Numbered from the stretch's first letter, positions 32,654 to 45,790 are shown. The stretch: DNA of 64,000 nt from Solenopsis invicta (GCF_016802725.1 NC_052672.1:440001-504000); one strand, 5' to 3'. Notes: generated by a model not told the origin, from the sequence alone. Numbers and translations are program-made.

Positions 32654-35028
32654 ACTTGATATTAATTTTCATCTATATAATTTAATTTTCAGTTTACATA
32701 ATTATCTTAATGGTATTATCATTAAATGAAAAAGTAATTTATAACACAATTAAATTAGTAATATACAATATACATATATCAAAGAATATTCTTTACGCGT
32801 GGGGATTAATATTCAAATAACAATATCTCCATTAAACTTCTCGGAATTATTATTATTTCAGTGAACGCTAATGAGTTTACGAAACAAATCGTAATACATG
32901 CGACAATAACTGTTTATCGTAATCAATTTGATAATTTGAGGAACAAGAATATTCGACATATAAACGTACATTTCAAAGTACATTAATTACTTTCCAGCGT
33001 TGAAAACTTGGTTCGCGCTTGGCGCTCGCTACAGTAAACATGCACCATTGTGCACACAATATCGCTGTGCTATCATTTACACAAGAATGCTCGATCGAGC
33101 AAATAGCGGCAGAAGTTGCTTCTTATGTCGTGTAATTATTTCTTGAGATGTGAATGTGACAATTCTAGTTGAGGACGCACTTGTTTTTATAAACAAGTAG
33201 CAATTGTTAGTTCGTGCAGCTTTATAATTACCCTGCATCTCGATACAGTATTGTATTTATTGTATTATTTATGTCGATAGACATTTTGAGTGGCGCGTTT
33301 TCATTCGATTTAAATAAAAGAAATGAAAAATGTAGCCTCTTGCGATTCTAAACTATAATTATTATTTTTTTTAATGATACATGAGTATTCGAATCTGGCT
33401 TTTAATTTTTTATCCATTTAAACGTAATTTGTCTATTACTATTTCTGGATTGAAACCGGGAGAACATATATAAAGCGAATAATTCTAATATCAAAAATTT
33501 AAGGATTTATAAAATAATTAATTTGCATTACAAATAGTATATCTGATGTACATTTACCTCACAGTATACATTAAACATTTTATAACGGCAGAGAATTAGT
33601 TACTAAGAATTGGCGCTAAATATTGCCGTAATATTGATATACCATGCTGCTATGTATACAAAATCATCACGCTATTATATTGCCATAAGAATGCTGGACT
33701 ATATACTAATATATATACGTTTCATAGTCATAATTTATTTCATCTATTTACTATTTATTTTTAAAATCCAATCTTATTTTAAATCACAGTCTTATTTTAT
33801 TTCTCATACTTTCTAAATCGGAATTAGTGAGATCTTATTTCATTTGCAATGCTATACTGATAACCCAGATTGGGGATCTCACTTTATAAAAGTAACATGT
33901 TATCATTATTTATTACTGATTTTAAAAAGTAATGCGTTAGCGTTACCATTGCACAGAAAATAATTCACGAAATTTTAATGACCTTTTTCAATCTAACTGT
34001 TTATGTCGCTATTTGACCAATTCAATACGAAATCTGTAATGATTTTGGTTAATCGTAATATCCCAAGTCATTTTACTTGTATTTGAGATCTCCATTAGAT
34101 CTTTTGAGTTCTTACTTTGTATCTTACAATGGTAATTATGGGAAAATTTTCCACTCTGAGGTTAAAATTCTCTACAAACCTTGTTATAATTAATAGTTTA
34201 AATATAATATCAGAACAGATCTATTTGAGTGTTTGAAAGTGTAAAAAGTCCTAATTGAAGTCGGAAATTGGAATAAAGTTTCGACTCAGAATGGCCCATG
34301 TGCATGCATTATATTATACATTTATAAAGTAACGATAAAATTCGTTTTCATTGTTGTAAAAGTATAATGACGTTGCGAATTACGAACAGAAAAAAGTAAT
34401 AATCGTTAAATCAAAAAACAATAATGATAATGGTATTAAAGTGACACGTTACTTGACAATCCTGCTTATAACTACATACATGTAATCACCAAAGATTCAC
34501 TGTTTTTCCAATTAAATGATTCATATTAATATCCATTTCCATTAATGTACTTCAATTTACTTTTGATCTCTTTTTTTCAATTTTTAGAAAAAAGATAAAG
34601 AAGAAATTAAATCAAATTTAATTTTGAAATCAAAGTTAATTTATGTACATTGGTCGAAATAGACATAAGAGAAGGATATATTTCTCATTGATCGCAAACA
34701 GTGTATTATCACTGAAAGTCAGTATATATATTACTGATATAATTACATCTGTAATAAGTACACTATCTTTTAATGATAATAATTATCATTGATATAGTTA
34801 TATGTATATGTACAACACTAAAACCAGATTATTTTTTTCTCTTTCAATGGACAGTGAATTGTTGGCACTGATTCTTATTTAAGAAGTAGCGTATTTGTCC
34901 ATATTTGTTTATAACTTTATATCGTTAGGGAATATAAAATGTAACAAAAGTTTAATATAATAAATTACAGGTTCGAATTACAAATTTGCACGAATATTAT
35001 ATTAATGCCATTAGCTGATTTCGATCGT

Positions 35029-36400
35029 TTATAACTTGGAAAATATTTGTAACCTGGATCTTTCCATAGGAATGTCTACTCGAATTAATTTACAAAACCT
35101 ATCTTTAAAAAAACTGGTACAATTGATGTGCATATGTATTTCGTCTGAAAATTTTCTTTCGCTTGCTACACCGAATAATGCGATTAGGAGTCTAATATCC
35201 GAAATTGGCATTATTAGCATCCTCGGACAGGCTAGATAATCATGCACGGTGCAGCACAGTCGAATATCGAAATGCATATCGCGCCGCATTGACAAATCCA
35301 GTGGAACAACAGCTACTGTTGTATCTATTATTTCGGCAAAATAACGTTGACCTGGATTACGAAACGCGTCGATTTAATGATGCTTACACTTCGGGATGGG
35401 GACTCCGGCGGCCTCGAAATGCCGGCGTCATTAGGATCATTGACGATTCATTTCCGGCATATGACAGAGAGGGGCCGTCCGGACAGGACAGAATCGGGTC
35501 AAGTTTTGCGTGTCACGTCACACATCGTTCTGTCATCGCATAGGGGGGTGGGGGAGGGAGGGAGAGTGGGTGAGTGGAGGACAAAACGATCGATCGCGGT
35601 CGGACTGGCATTTTACGCAGCCAGAAAAACATCACTCTTGGGGACAATTTAGGCGTGAAATTAATAAAGAAAGTACGTTTCGCGGAAGAACATGATTTAG
35701 CGCCACACGAATTATCTTATATATTATTTCACATTATAAATGCCTTTGATTTAATTGCTGAACAACTGACGTATGATATTAAATCGCAACCCCTGTAATC
35801 TCATTAACTTTAACTTTGAAATACTACAAGCGTGATGATATAGCTTATTTATTATCTCCCCCGTTATTTTATTGTGCACCGTAATGTTATAAAGAGTCGC
35901 CAATTCGCCAGAATAGCTGAACGCGACACGAGTATCGCTATTAATTATTGCTATTTTGCGCAGCTTCAGCAACGTGCGGTTAATTCGCAATTACTCGGAG
36001 GGTCGATGAAACCGAGGCGAGTAGGGCATAACGTGTTCACAGTTAGGCATCAATTTGCGCTTAAAAGCCTTGACGATCAATGTCGGTCACTCTGTGTACC
36101 CCGATGTCTGCCGATCAAGGGGACATTGCAAACCTGGATAGACTCGTATAAGGGGAAACGGAACGCGCCTTTGTCGTCTTAATGAAACGTCACAATTTAA
36201 CTACTCTTGGTATTCCTCGTGAGGAAGCAACCTGGTATTCCGACTATGCCGGCTTGACCGATGGGGAAACCAAGTGACAAGGATCAGGGTTTCATTCGAG
36301 TCCAGCTGAGACTAATGAAGAATTCGGAGCTCGCCGAAGTCGACGAAAATGAGATAGGATCTCGTTTACATATACCACGGATTACTTACAAGCCAAACTA
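35029..36400. other. Mixed-composition stretch with a G-rich tract
   Basis: Less AT-rich than its surroundings, especially 35380-35680 and 35990-36330. A plus-strand G-rich tract at 35543-35580 has several GGG/GGGG runs. Frames of 60-112 codons overlap without a recognisable domain. It may be a weak regulatory island, but no site is supported. Confidence 0.4.
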
Positions 36401-39164
36401 CTAAATGATGGTACACATGTGAGAAATAAAGCGTTGTTTCCGATATGCAAAATTGAAGTATCTAGCTTAGATCAGGACCATTTAATTTCTTTGTTATTTT
36501 TCAAAATTTCATTTAATAATATTTCTTTACAGTTTTTTGGGGGGAAAATGGGTATATAGATGCAAATTAGCGTCAATTATTATATTAAATTAATTAATTT
36601 AGTAAAACTCGTGATATTACTAATTCTTATTCGACATGCTGTGTTACAACCGGAAGAACAATTCGACACACATTCTGGTTGAACTTGAAAAAGTATATAA
36701 AATCACACAAATAAACATAGGCATTAAGATCCAGCTACAAAGAAGGCTTTCTTATTATCATTCAATTTTTTTAAATAAAATTTTTATGACACTCTGATAG
36801 AGTTTTTAAAAAGTTACTCAAGTAAGCTACATTCAATCCAGATATCTTACTAGTAAAAGAATTGAGATTTAGAACTTATAAAAATAAATAAAAGTTTGCA
36901 AAATATCTAAGCATAGATTTATAAGATTTTTTGGAACATTATTCTAAACTGTTCTATAAATTGTTTCCGCTTTTATCGATAACGTTTCAATATTCTAATA
37001 ACTCATTGTTAAAAGGGCGCTCGCGTACGTGAACGTAGCACACTGAAAGATTGAGAACATTGCCAGTTAAGTGAATTCCTAACTGCAACAAGCGAGTCTG
37101 ATTAATATTTCAGATCACGCTTCCGCTTAAGGACGTTTTTCATGACTAATTAATTTGTCGTTACCCGCGGGAAAGGTAAGGATAAAATTCGCAACAGATG
37201 AGAAAACTTTACAAAGCGAGGCTTAACTTTTCCTTTGCTTTCACTCAGACCAAGCTAACTTTAAGCCTGAGTGCAGGCCTGTAGGTCAACACGTTCTAAT
37301 GTAAATCCAGAATTTCCATCTGCTTTTAGTATCAGACTGAAGCTAATCCAGATTTTAGAAACTACCTCCTCGTATAGCTCTCGGCGGCCATTTTGACAGC
37401 TTTAGAAGGCAATAGAAATTTAAAGCAAAGTGATTTTAATTCTACTGCCCGCGCGACTTCGATTTCTAATAGACGTAACACGCGTACGACGAGGTGTAGC
37501 GACGTATTAACATGGAGATAGCTATTATCAATTTTCATTATGTTTCGCTTGAAAGATAAAAATCGAATAGAGAATGGGATATAAATGAAATATGAACAGT
37601 TCAAAGTAATGGGCTTAACATGATTTAATATAATGATATAACAGTGCCAATACATATGTGCGTGTACACAAATACACAGGCTCGAGCAATATATATTTGT
37701 AGAAATTATGAGAAATTTGTATTCACGAGATATTACGATCAAATGCAATAATCTGGGCCAAACGTGTTATCATGTGTCATTGTCCATTAATTTGCTCGTG
37801 TTAGGAGAACATATAACACTTTGCTGGCAAAATAACATTTCTAAACATATCTTTCGCAAGAAGTGCCGACTTAATTTATGCGCTAATAAAATAATAAAAT
37901 ACGAGAGGCTTATATTAAAAATATGAACATAAAAATGGAATAATAAAATACAAAGATAGATGAATCTGAAGTATTTATTTGTATGAGCTAAAAGTATATT
38001 TTTTACATTAAAAAATTATAACTTTAAATTTATATTTAAAAAATACTAATCGAACTTACAGCTTTATATTTGGCTTATAGCAAGAAAACTTTTCTCTCCC
38101 TGTAAGTTCTGATTATTGTTTAAATATTTCAATTTCTTATTTCAAACATTTAGAAAGATTTTAAATTAACAATATACACTCCAATATAAATGTATATTAA
38201 GAATTTAGATTTATGAAGATATGATTTATAATGAAACTTTCAAGAAACATGTTCAGTAGTCCAATAACTGATAATTAATGGAAATCTTCTCATTTGAGCT
38301 TAATTTTAGTTTTAACAAAGAAATAAAGTGTAGAATAAAAATAAGGGAGTCTAAAAATGAGATGAAATATGAGTTAAATTTTAGAAATTGTAATAAGTAA
38401 CATAGTAAATTAAGTATAATAAACCTGTTTATTTATGTAAATTAATCGAAGTGCAGTTGAACGTTTTTCAAGTCTACTGTACAATGACACGTAAAAAATA
38501 AAACAGCATTAATACATCGACAATAAAGAACGTAAAATTAAATCTTAAATTATTAAACTGTTGCGTAAAATGAACATTATCATCTAAAAGAAATATTATT
38601 AGTCAGAGCAAAAATAAAAGCACTCATATTTTTGTATTCGAGTAATATAAAATAATAATTTATATAAAATGAAAAGCATTGCATATGAGAAATAAATTGA
38701 AAATATGGAAAATTTATGAAGCATAATATTTTTTATAAGAAAATAAAAACGTTATAATAAATAAACGTTATACTACAGTTCTAACGTATTCCATATTTTC
38801 TACTCTTCAATTATTTCAAATTACCTGCACATCTTGATATGACAAAAAATTTTTCCGTTCTAAACTACAAAGTAGTTCAGAATTCCAATTAATAGCATAA
38901 TTTTATATTGGAAACATTTACGAGATACAATAGAATTTACTTTGAACTTAGGAACACAGTTAAGATAATGTTGCGAAATCTTCACGAACATTAAAAGTAA
39001 TTAGATAATATTTGTATAAAAGAAAACCGTTGTGCATAAATTCACTATACATTAATTTACATTATAATATATTTTGTAACAATTGCAACAAGCGATTGCT
39101 ACATGAATGCGGTGCTTTCTTTAAAAAATAAGATTCTATTCCATATTAGTATTCTAACAGCATA
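36401..39164. other. AT-rich non-coding stretch
   Basis: AT-rich plain with a modest CpG patch at 37010-37500. A minus-strand frame at 37362-37748 (128 codons, hydrophobic and Cys/His-containing, no domain recognised) is probably chance. Nothing else seen. Confidence 0.45.
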
Positions 39165-39290
39165 CTCTAACAGCACAGTGATGTCGAACGAATACTGTGA
39201 TATTTTAGAAATATACGCACGATATTATACGAATGTTCGTACGATATCTAGAATATTCCAGAATATTCATACGATCTTGTGCTGTTAGAG
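39165..39290. mobile_element. Small inverted-repeat element, 126 bp
   Basis: CTCTAACAGCACA at 39165-39177 is repeated as an exact inverse (TGTGCTGTTAGAG) at 39278-39290. Weaker pairing continues inside (GTATGAATATTC versus GAACGAATAC). An extra TCTAACAGCAT just upstream partly repeats the end. No target duplication could be defined. Confidence 0.4.
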
Positions 39291-39590
39291 TTGCATAGTT
39301 TATATTACCTGCTTTTACCTTACATATTAAATTCAGTACAACGTTAGCTTAATGTAAAGTACTTGAGCTGAATAAACTCAATTCAACACCACTTAATTTT
39401 GCTGAATAGAGTTTCGAAAAAATTAAACAAATTAAGTAGGCCTTTTTCAACCCAAATATCTTTCATCGAAACCGCGGAAGATGGAAAAGCACGTAACATA
39501 AATAAGTTATGGGAAATAATGTTGAATCTACAAGATAAAACGCGGTACTCTCACAAATCCGTCTCACAGGTGCGCGGCGCTTATTTCGCG
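39291..39590. other. AT-rich to mixed non-coding stretch
   Basis: Includes a word resembling the internal motif of the elements at 46.3 and 51.5 kb (ACTTGAGCTGAATAAACTCAA near 39360). No gene seen. Confidence 0.4.
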
Positions 39591-40560
39591 AGGGACGTGA
39601 CTAGATATTCCGTCACTCAAAGCTGACGTTAATAAGCCACTTGCGCATTCGGTCCGAGCTTAGCTTGCGTTTCTGCAGAGCAGACCGACTAGATCCCTTA
39701 AGAGAAGCGCAGAGCTATTACCACTCGGACACCATCCGAGAAACGGGACGTCGTCGGCCAAGAGATACAAGTCAACCGGGATTAAATAGAGGTGTCGCCT
39801 GGTAAATAGAACGCGGCGGGATGCGGCGATTTCACGTCACCTACCTATCCGCCAATGGCGAAGCGTGGAAAAAGAGGATACACGGTTACCGCTCGGCGAG
39901 AGAGCGTGAGATCGATCGCGACGAGCGAAAAAATTGGGCTGTCGACGTGACGATGACGACGTCGACGGCACGGCGCGGCGCGGCAACGAGCAGCGGGTGA
40001 GATAAGCCCAGAAGGAAAGAGAGAAGGACCCACATGGAGGCGAGTCGCCGTTTCAGCAAGCCCGCCGGCATTTTCTTCCGACCCTCGCTCTCCTTCGCTC
40101 TCTCCCTCTTGCTCTCTCTCTCTCCCCGCGCTCTCCCGCGTTTTCTCGTCCCCTCTCCGCCCTTTTTCCGTCCCGTCGAGACTTTCCTCGAAGATTAATA
40201 ACGCTATGGCGCAGCTCGCATAAAACTCTCTTTAATCTGAACCAACGCGAACGCGTATATTACACCTGCTGATGCGGATCGTCTACGAACGCGTTTTCTT
40301 TTTGTTTCTCTGTCTCTCTTTCTCTTTTCCCCTCCCCCCCCCCCCTCCTTCTCCTTATCACTACCTTTTTTACTCTTTTGAGTTTGGTGAGGTTACAGCA
40401 GGTTGAAAGACGCCGTGACGGGACTCGACGCTGGAGTTTCTTTTGATTTTGTGCGACGCGACGCTGATTAACTCCCGTAGATGTTCCGACGTCCGTGCTA
40501 CGGGGATAAGACGCAGCCCGTGGTAATTTGTATCTCGCTCTAAAGGGATTCGCGCGTCTT
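39591..40560. other. CpG-rich island 8
   Basis: GC-rich and CpG-dense, with CT-rich tracts around 40085-40130 and 40305-40370 (including C12 at 40334-40345). No frame with a recognisable product. Candidate regulatory or untranslated-exon DNA from composition. Confidence 0.35.
39650..39745 (-). repeat. Weak tRNA-SINE-like sequence
   Basis: On the minus strand, TGTCCGAGTGG at 39731-39721 resembles a tRNA A-box. GGATCTAGTC at 39696-39687 resembles a B-box with a mismatch, at plausible spacing. No cloverleaf closes, so it is not a functional tRNA. A decayed SINE head is possible, but two degenerate boxes are thin evidence. Confidence 0.15.
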
Positions 40561-40782
40561 ATTAATAATGAACATCGAGGGTAGCTGTTACAGAGGAAAA
40601 GGGCGAGGGAAAGAGAGGGGAAGAGAAAGAGAGCGAGCGAAAGAGAAGAAGGGCGAAAGGGAGAGAGCCAAGCTGTGGTATATTAAAGCTGTCACATGCA
40701 GGCACGTGTACGTGTACACAAAGGCTTTCCGGCTGGTACTAAGGGATTGATAGCGAGCTTTTTCTTATCACATCGGTAGACA
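40561..40782. other. Purine-rich stretch
   Basis: A GAGA/AAAG-rich purine tract at about 40595-40670 on the plus strand. The 60-codon frame across it is Arg/Glu/Lys low-complexity and not credible. Confidence 0.5.
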
Positions 40783-41205
40783 ATGTCCGGCCTGAAATAT
40801 TTCATTCGTCCATACACACTTGCCTTTCATTGTACTCGCCTTTTGACGAGAGCTTCAAGGAAGAACTTTGAATTCTCCGGAATTTCCGGCAATGATTTAA
40901 TAAAATATTCCGTAACCACCCTCTTCATACAGTATATTACTTACTGTTGGATTTTTTATTCGGAACACACAACCAGTCATAACTCTTTCGATCAAAGAGA
41001 AACATATATGGAACACCTTTTTTATCTTCTTTCATTAATTATTTTATGTAGTATTTATCAGTATTATTGGGCTTTTCGTTATTTTCGATTATCTGAAGAT
41101 CCAATTTTGATTGTCCAATTGTCATTCAATATTCTTAACATTTTTGTTAGAAACAAGTTAATAATCGAACAATGCGATTTTTTTATTATATTAAATTTAT
41201 ATTAA
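40783..41205 (+). CDS. Hydrophobic open frame of 140 codons, doubtful
   Basis: The longest frame in AT-rich DNA here. It has a basic start, then two hydrophobic segments (around residues 45-58 and 80-95) that could be membrane helices, and ends in an Ile/Phe-rich tail. The next frame (41172-41378) overlaps its end and looks similar. The residue mix resembles fragments of insect chemoreceptors only in a general way, with no diagnostic motif. It may be a decayed membrane protein or AT-driven chance. Confidence 0.15.
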   Translation: MSGLKYFIRPYTLAFHCTRLLTRASRKNFEFSGISGNDLIKYSVTTLFIQYITYCWIFYSEHTTSHNSFDQRETYMEHLFYLLSLIILCSIYQYYWAFRYFRLSEDPILIVQLSFNILNIFVRNKLIIEQCDFFIILNLY

Positions 41206-41474
41206 ATTTATTTCCCCGGAACTATTTTAGATTAAAGTATACTTCTCTTATAAAGCAAGGTATACTTACTTTAATAAAGCAGATATCTTATGGAACAAAA
41301 TGTGATTTTTTGCATACTTTTTGCGGTTCAATTTTTATCTCACACCAAAAGTTGAAAAGTATAAGTTTCTACGAATAAACGGTAAAATAAAAGATTTAGG
41401 TTTTATATAATTCGCGAAGGTTTTATGGGGGTTCTGCTACATAATTTCAAACCTTCTATTAAAATTTTATATTT
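41206..41474. other. AT-rich non-coding stretch
   Basis: AT-rich. No supported feature. Confidence 0.45.
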
Positions 41475-41704
41475 AAAATGGCGGATCTAATATAGATCGA
41501 ATATGACGAATCCAGCAGGGTAGAACTTTGTAATATCATTATTTTATGTAGTACAGAAAACTTCAGTATATTCCAAGATTAAAATATAATTATTATATGA
41601 TTATTACATAAAAGAGCTCCAATAAAGCATTTCTTAATATTTAAACGCATTCGTGCAATTTTAATTTTCAAGTATTTCGTCCGTCATATTAGATCCGTCA
41701 TTTT
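41475..41704. mobile_element. Short-TIR element, about 230 bp
   Basis: AAAATGGCGGATCTAATAT at the left pairs with the reverse complement of the right end, AAAATGACGGATCTAATATG. The left end carries a partial internal repeat (AGATCGAATATGACGAA). The interior is AT-rich and non-coding. Flanking duplications are unclear. Confidence 0.45.
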
Positions 41705-44700
41705 TAGTTTTATAAATCCGAGAGCGAGTTAAAATTATCGAAAAAATTTATAATTTTAAAATAACTATAATATCCAAAAACCTATAATAGATGTATGACG
41801 CAAAGATCCGTCTGCTCCCCTGCATGATTGAAAGGGTCAAGTGAGGTAACGCAAATTCAGAAAGCGCACGTTAAAATAGGAAAGAATCTCGCTTTAGCGC
41901 GAATGCAGCGACATCGCCTGACGGTCCGTAATATGCCTTATATACACGCTCCTCATACGTCTAGTTAATTTACTAGCGCGCCAAAATGCAACAGTAGTTG
42001 CCTTTCAACGCTTGTTAAAAAGAACAGCAATAATTTCCGAGTTATATAAATACATCATTGAAGATAAAGAGCTTTTAGTTCGCGGAAAATTCCAGCTCAC
42101 ATAAAATTGACCGCGACATACCAGCGGGCAATGAGTAGCCTGACCTGTTGATAACTCGATTATGATGCTCACGCGACTTTATTCCGTGAGAAGAATAAAG
42201 GAATAATGCCTCGGAAAGTCAGAAGTGAATCGGTCACATGGAATTTAGTTCAGCAGATTAAAGAGCGTGAACGTGAAAGTACCACGAAGTGTGTAATTGT
42301 GTACGAGTCTTGAACGCACGCTAGAAGATCGTTAATTACAGAGCGGATGATTCCCACACACTTCCCTGCCCTGTAAAATTGCGTCGTATTTCTTCCCCCG
42401 AAGTCTTGTTTGTTATTTCGTTTTCCCAAATTCTGCACGAGCTTCTGCTCCGCGCGGTCAACCAGCTAGACGTCTCGAGTTATGTAAGAAATCCTCAAGT
42501 CGCATCCGTTAAGTTTGTAAACTGAGAGCAATTTCTTCAGTCTCGAAGCTATGCAGCGCATCTTTACATCTCTACGTCGTCCATGTAATTCGGAAAACGC
42601 GTTTTTTAAAACGGTGACTTATTAAATTTCTCTTAGTTTTGTACGTAAAAAAAGAAATAAACAAATTATCTACAATTCTTACAATTCCACGCGTCAGCCG
42701 GTGACGTTTAATTTTCTGGCTCCTTGCATTAAGGTAGAAGAATCAGCTTCCAGGTGGACAATTTAATTTCACCTCGACTCGGCCGCAGCGGCAATTATCT
42801 GACTGGACACTTTGGTTAGCCATTCACGTCGATTATGAATATACATGAGGCCTTTATCGATTACGTTCGCCGTAATTTCTGCGAGGTCTGCCTTTGGCCG
42901 AAGGGCATATAAAATTAGTCGAATCGCCCTCCCACGTGCGATAAGGGTGGGTTACCTGTTTGACTTCCAAAAGCTAACTTTCAACATTTAGGCGAGTCAC
43001 GATCGGCATTTTGTGGAAGTATGTAATCGACCAACGTGCCGAACGCTAGAGATAAGGAACGTGGAACTGACCAATCGATGTTAGTTGCCTAATTCTGACG
43101 AAAATCGTTAAAGCGATCCAGTTATTAGTACGGTATATATATTTGTAGTCAGTTTGAAGCACAGACTTTTGAATGTGAGTGTAAGTACAGCCGCAAGCAA
43201 AAATAAATGGATGTAAAAGTAAATTACTCTGTCCTAAAAGTTAAAATTGCAAAAATGTCTTCAAATATATGCAACAATGTTAACTTATTGTTGATAAAGA
43301 ACAATTATTTATTTTCGCACACGCATTTTTTTACAAAAAATACATATACTTGGAGCGCGAGACGCTATCGCGTCTCTTGATTCTCTAAGAAGATTAAAAA
43401 TATTTACTTTATCGCATAAAAGAAATTGATTGATTTATATTAATAAATTTATAAATTTAAAACATGTTGCAGAGACTTTCCTTGAAAATGTAAGTAAATA
43501 ATTTTTTTAATCGAAAAATAATTGTAATATTCTGTACAGTCCATCTATATTATGAACCGACGGATACTGAATTTCGAAAGATTCTACGATACTGAAACAT
43601 GAACGATCAAAGTTTCTTGTGCCATCAAGATAGACGACGATGGTGAGGAGGAAAAATTGTGAACCCGAAAGGTTAGATTTGCGGAGTACTCCCATCGGGT
43701 TCTTCTGGGGTGAAGTCGTTGTCGAAAACTATTTCCACCTTCTTGCCTCTGTACGATCGCTATCAGAACCGGGGCAGTTAAGGGCGACGATGTTCTTGCT
43801 AACGACGTTTGAAGAGAGAAGGCGAGAGGGTTATCGTTATATAGATATTTACAATATTGCGCGAACGATCGAAGGCGCGTGATCCTTAAATTCTTTCTTC
43901 GCGTCGTTATAGAAGCGGTAAGAACTCCTAATGTGACCAGCTCTAATCTCTCAATATAATGGGCATTGAGTGTAACCTAGTGCCTAGTAATGATCGTAAC
44001 CTCTTGTGACGATTAATGTTCGCATGAAAGATGAATTAGGTCACATAAGAGTATCAGAAAAAAAAAATCGTACAGTTAATCTCCACGGTTATTACATAAC
44101 AGAAATGGCGATCGTTACAATATTGAAACAGTGATAGCTTTGGTTAGAAACGCAATTCAATTGTTTAATACCAAAAATGGGAGTCGCATGTAAATAAAAA
44201 AAAAAAAGTATTGAGGGCGATTGCGTTTAGATTTTATGATTGAAAAAAACCGCGCTACCTCCATCGCAACGCTATTTCAATGCGCGAAATGCGCCGAGGA
44301 GTCGTTAAGATAAACGTAAAATCGTTGCGAAGACGGGAAAAAGAAATATCGGGCGATATTGCAATACGAAAACTATTTAAGAGGTTCAGACATTTGCCGG
44401 GAGATTTACGGCGGTCGTAATGGAACTTCGTCAAGCTGAGAATCGAACAGCGCGAGCGCAAAAAAAAAGACGCAACCTTTCGACATGTCGCGGCGAAGCT
44501 ATTATATCAATCAGCCCCGGAAGTCTGCGGTACGTCTTCTTCCCTCTCGCTCTTTTTTGATCGACCGACGACGAGGCGTCGCGTCTCGTGCTCGTGCTCG
44601 TCGGATTCGTGCTTGCCGGAAGAAACGTCTCAATTTTTCGCTCTCCTGACACGCGACAATGCGAGGAGTACTTTCTCTCTAAGTCGAGTTGCCTAATATG

Positions 44701-45339
44701 ACAGCGATCTACCTTGACGTGATTGTGAAATACAAGCTGTGACAAATTGGAATTTGTACGTAAAATGATCTCCATTACCGATTTGGAGCTGACATCTATT
44801 ATAATAAAGTTACTTATACAAGGAACGATACTCAACCCGAAAATTTAAAAAGTTATGAAGAGATTAAGTCAATCGTTGAAAATGTATTGCGGTTAATATT
44901 TTATTTTTGTTTTATTATTAATCAACAAAAAGAGGTAGAATAAAATCTTACAGTCTTTCATCTGTAAAATTTTATAGAGAACATTTATTTCTTTTAACGA
45001 TTCTTTTATCGATTAAAAGAACTTGTCAAAATTAATTGTAGAATAATTAAGCGAAAACAAAATAAGTATGGAACACAATTATCAGATATTTTTCTTTCGG
45101 GATAAATTTAAACAACAAGAAAGAAGTTTATTACAAATCGAGATATTCCGTACAATCAAAGTTTCGTAATTTTTTGAATTTTCTAGTTGGAGATCTCCTC
45201 TTGTTAGTGCTGCAGATTGAAAAGTTCTGAAGAATTAGGAAGTTAATTTTCAGAGACAAGCAGGCTTTTCTAGCTTAATTTTAAGCAAAGCGACACGAAT
45301 AAAACCTTCGCTCTTTGAAAAGAGCAACCTGCATAAGTT
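41705..45339. other. Mixed-composition non-coding stretch
   Basis: Alternates AT-rich DNA with CpG patches (41820-41950, 42060-42480, 42700-43100, 44250-44700). Frames reach 134 codons (44431-44835 minus) with no recognisable domain. At 43187 the sequence TACAGCCGCAAGCAAAAATA resembles a Tc1-like end, but no matching second end was found. A12 runs lie near 44197. Confidence 0.45.
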
Positions 45340-45790
45340 GCGACCGTGCGCTTTTACGGTAATCCGCTACCGGCGGACGAACGACGATAAAAAGCGTCAT
45401 TAAGGTCGTTCGTTCGTGCGTAATTAAAAATTACGACAATTTTCTCGCGTAGCTTCCGCGCGCCGCGCGCGCGCGCGCGTACGCGAGGCGCGTGAGAAAC
45501 GGTACTTTACGATACTCTCGCGCGGTCGCGGAAACGATTCCCGTATAACGAGGCAACGTTAATACGGCCGCCTACGACGATGCCCGTTTTATGTTTCACG
45601 CAAACTCACGGCGATTAGCACTCGTGCTCCTGTTTCGCTCCTTCTATTACGGCCGTTGTTTATGCCACCCTCGTCACGCACGTCTGCACCGAGTCAAGTC
45701 TGTGTACGCACGTATCCGCGCGCAATTCGTGCACAGGGAGACGTGCGTATCTCGTACGCACGAGTTTTATCGATGATATCGGATTTTGCC
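45340..45790. other. CpG-rich island 9
   Basis: Very CpG-dense, including a CG-alternating tract (45457-45500). CGCACGTCT at about 45677 has an inverted partner, AGACGTGCG, near 45740. Short frames only. Confidence 0.4.
45457..45500. repeat. (CG)n-rich tract
   Basis: Alternating C and G for about 20 bp (from 45461), extended by CGCGTACGCGAGGCGCG. A strong left-handed-DNA candidate, and a likely unmethylated CpG cluster if the island is active. Confidence 0.85.

Larger units (their letters stand above)
32371..35028. other. AT-rich non-coding stretch with TA tracts
   Basis: Contains AT dinucleotide tracts at 32512-32532 and 32618-32653 and a palindromic word AATGATAATAATTATCATT at about 34774. 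Short AT-rich frames only. No gene seen. Confidence 0.5.

Noticed and set aside
34966..34985. B-box-like word GGTTCGAATTAC
   Set aside because: No A-box at the right distance and no cloverleaf. A chance match.
35874..36182. 102-codon plus-strand frame
   Set aside because: Mixed composition is slightly protein-like, but there is no motif, splice context or polyadenylation word, and the length is within chance for this GC content.
40265..40295. Hammerhead-like CTGATG word
   Set aside because: The required second core (GAAA after a stem) and flanking helices are absent.
43187..43330. Tc1-like terminal sequence (TACAGCCGCAAGCAAAAATA)
   Set aside because: No matching inverted end or transposase remnant was found nearby.
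45000..45020. Near-palindrome TTCTTTTATCGATTAAAAGAA
   Set aside because: About 21 bp with mismatched centre in AT-rich DNA, which is expected by chance in 64 kb.
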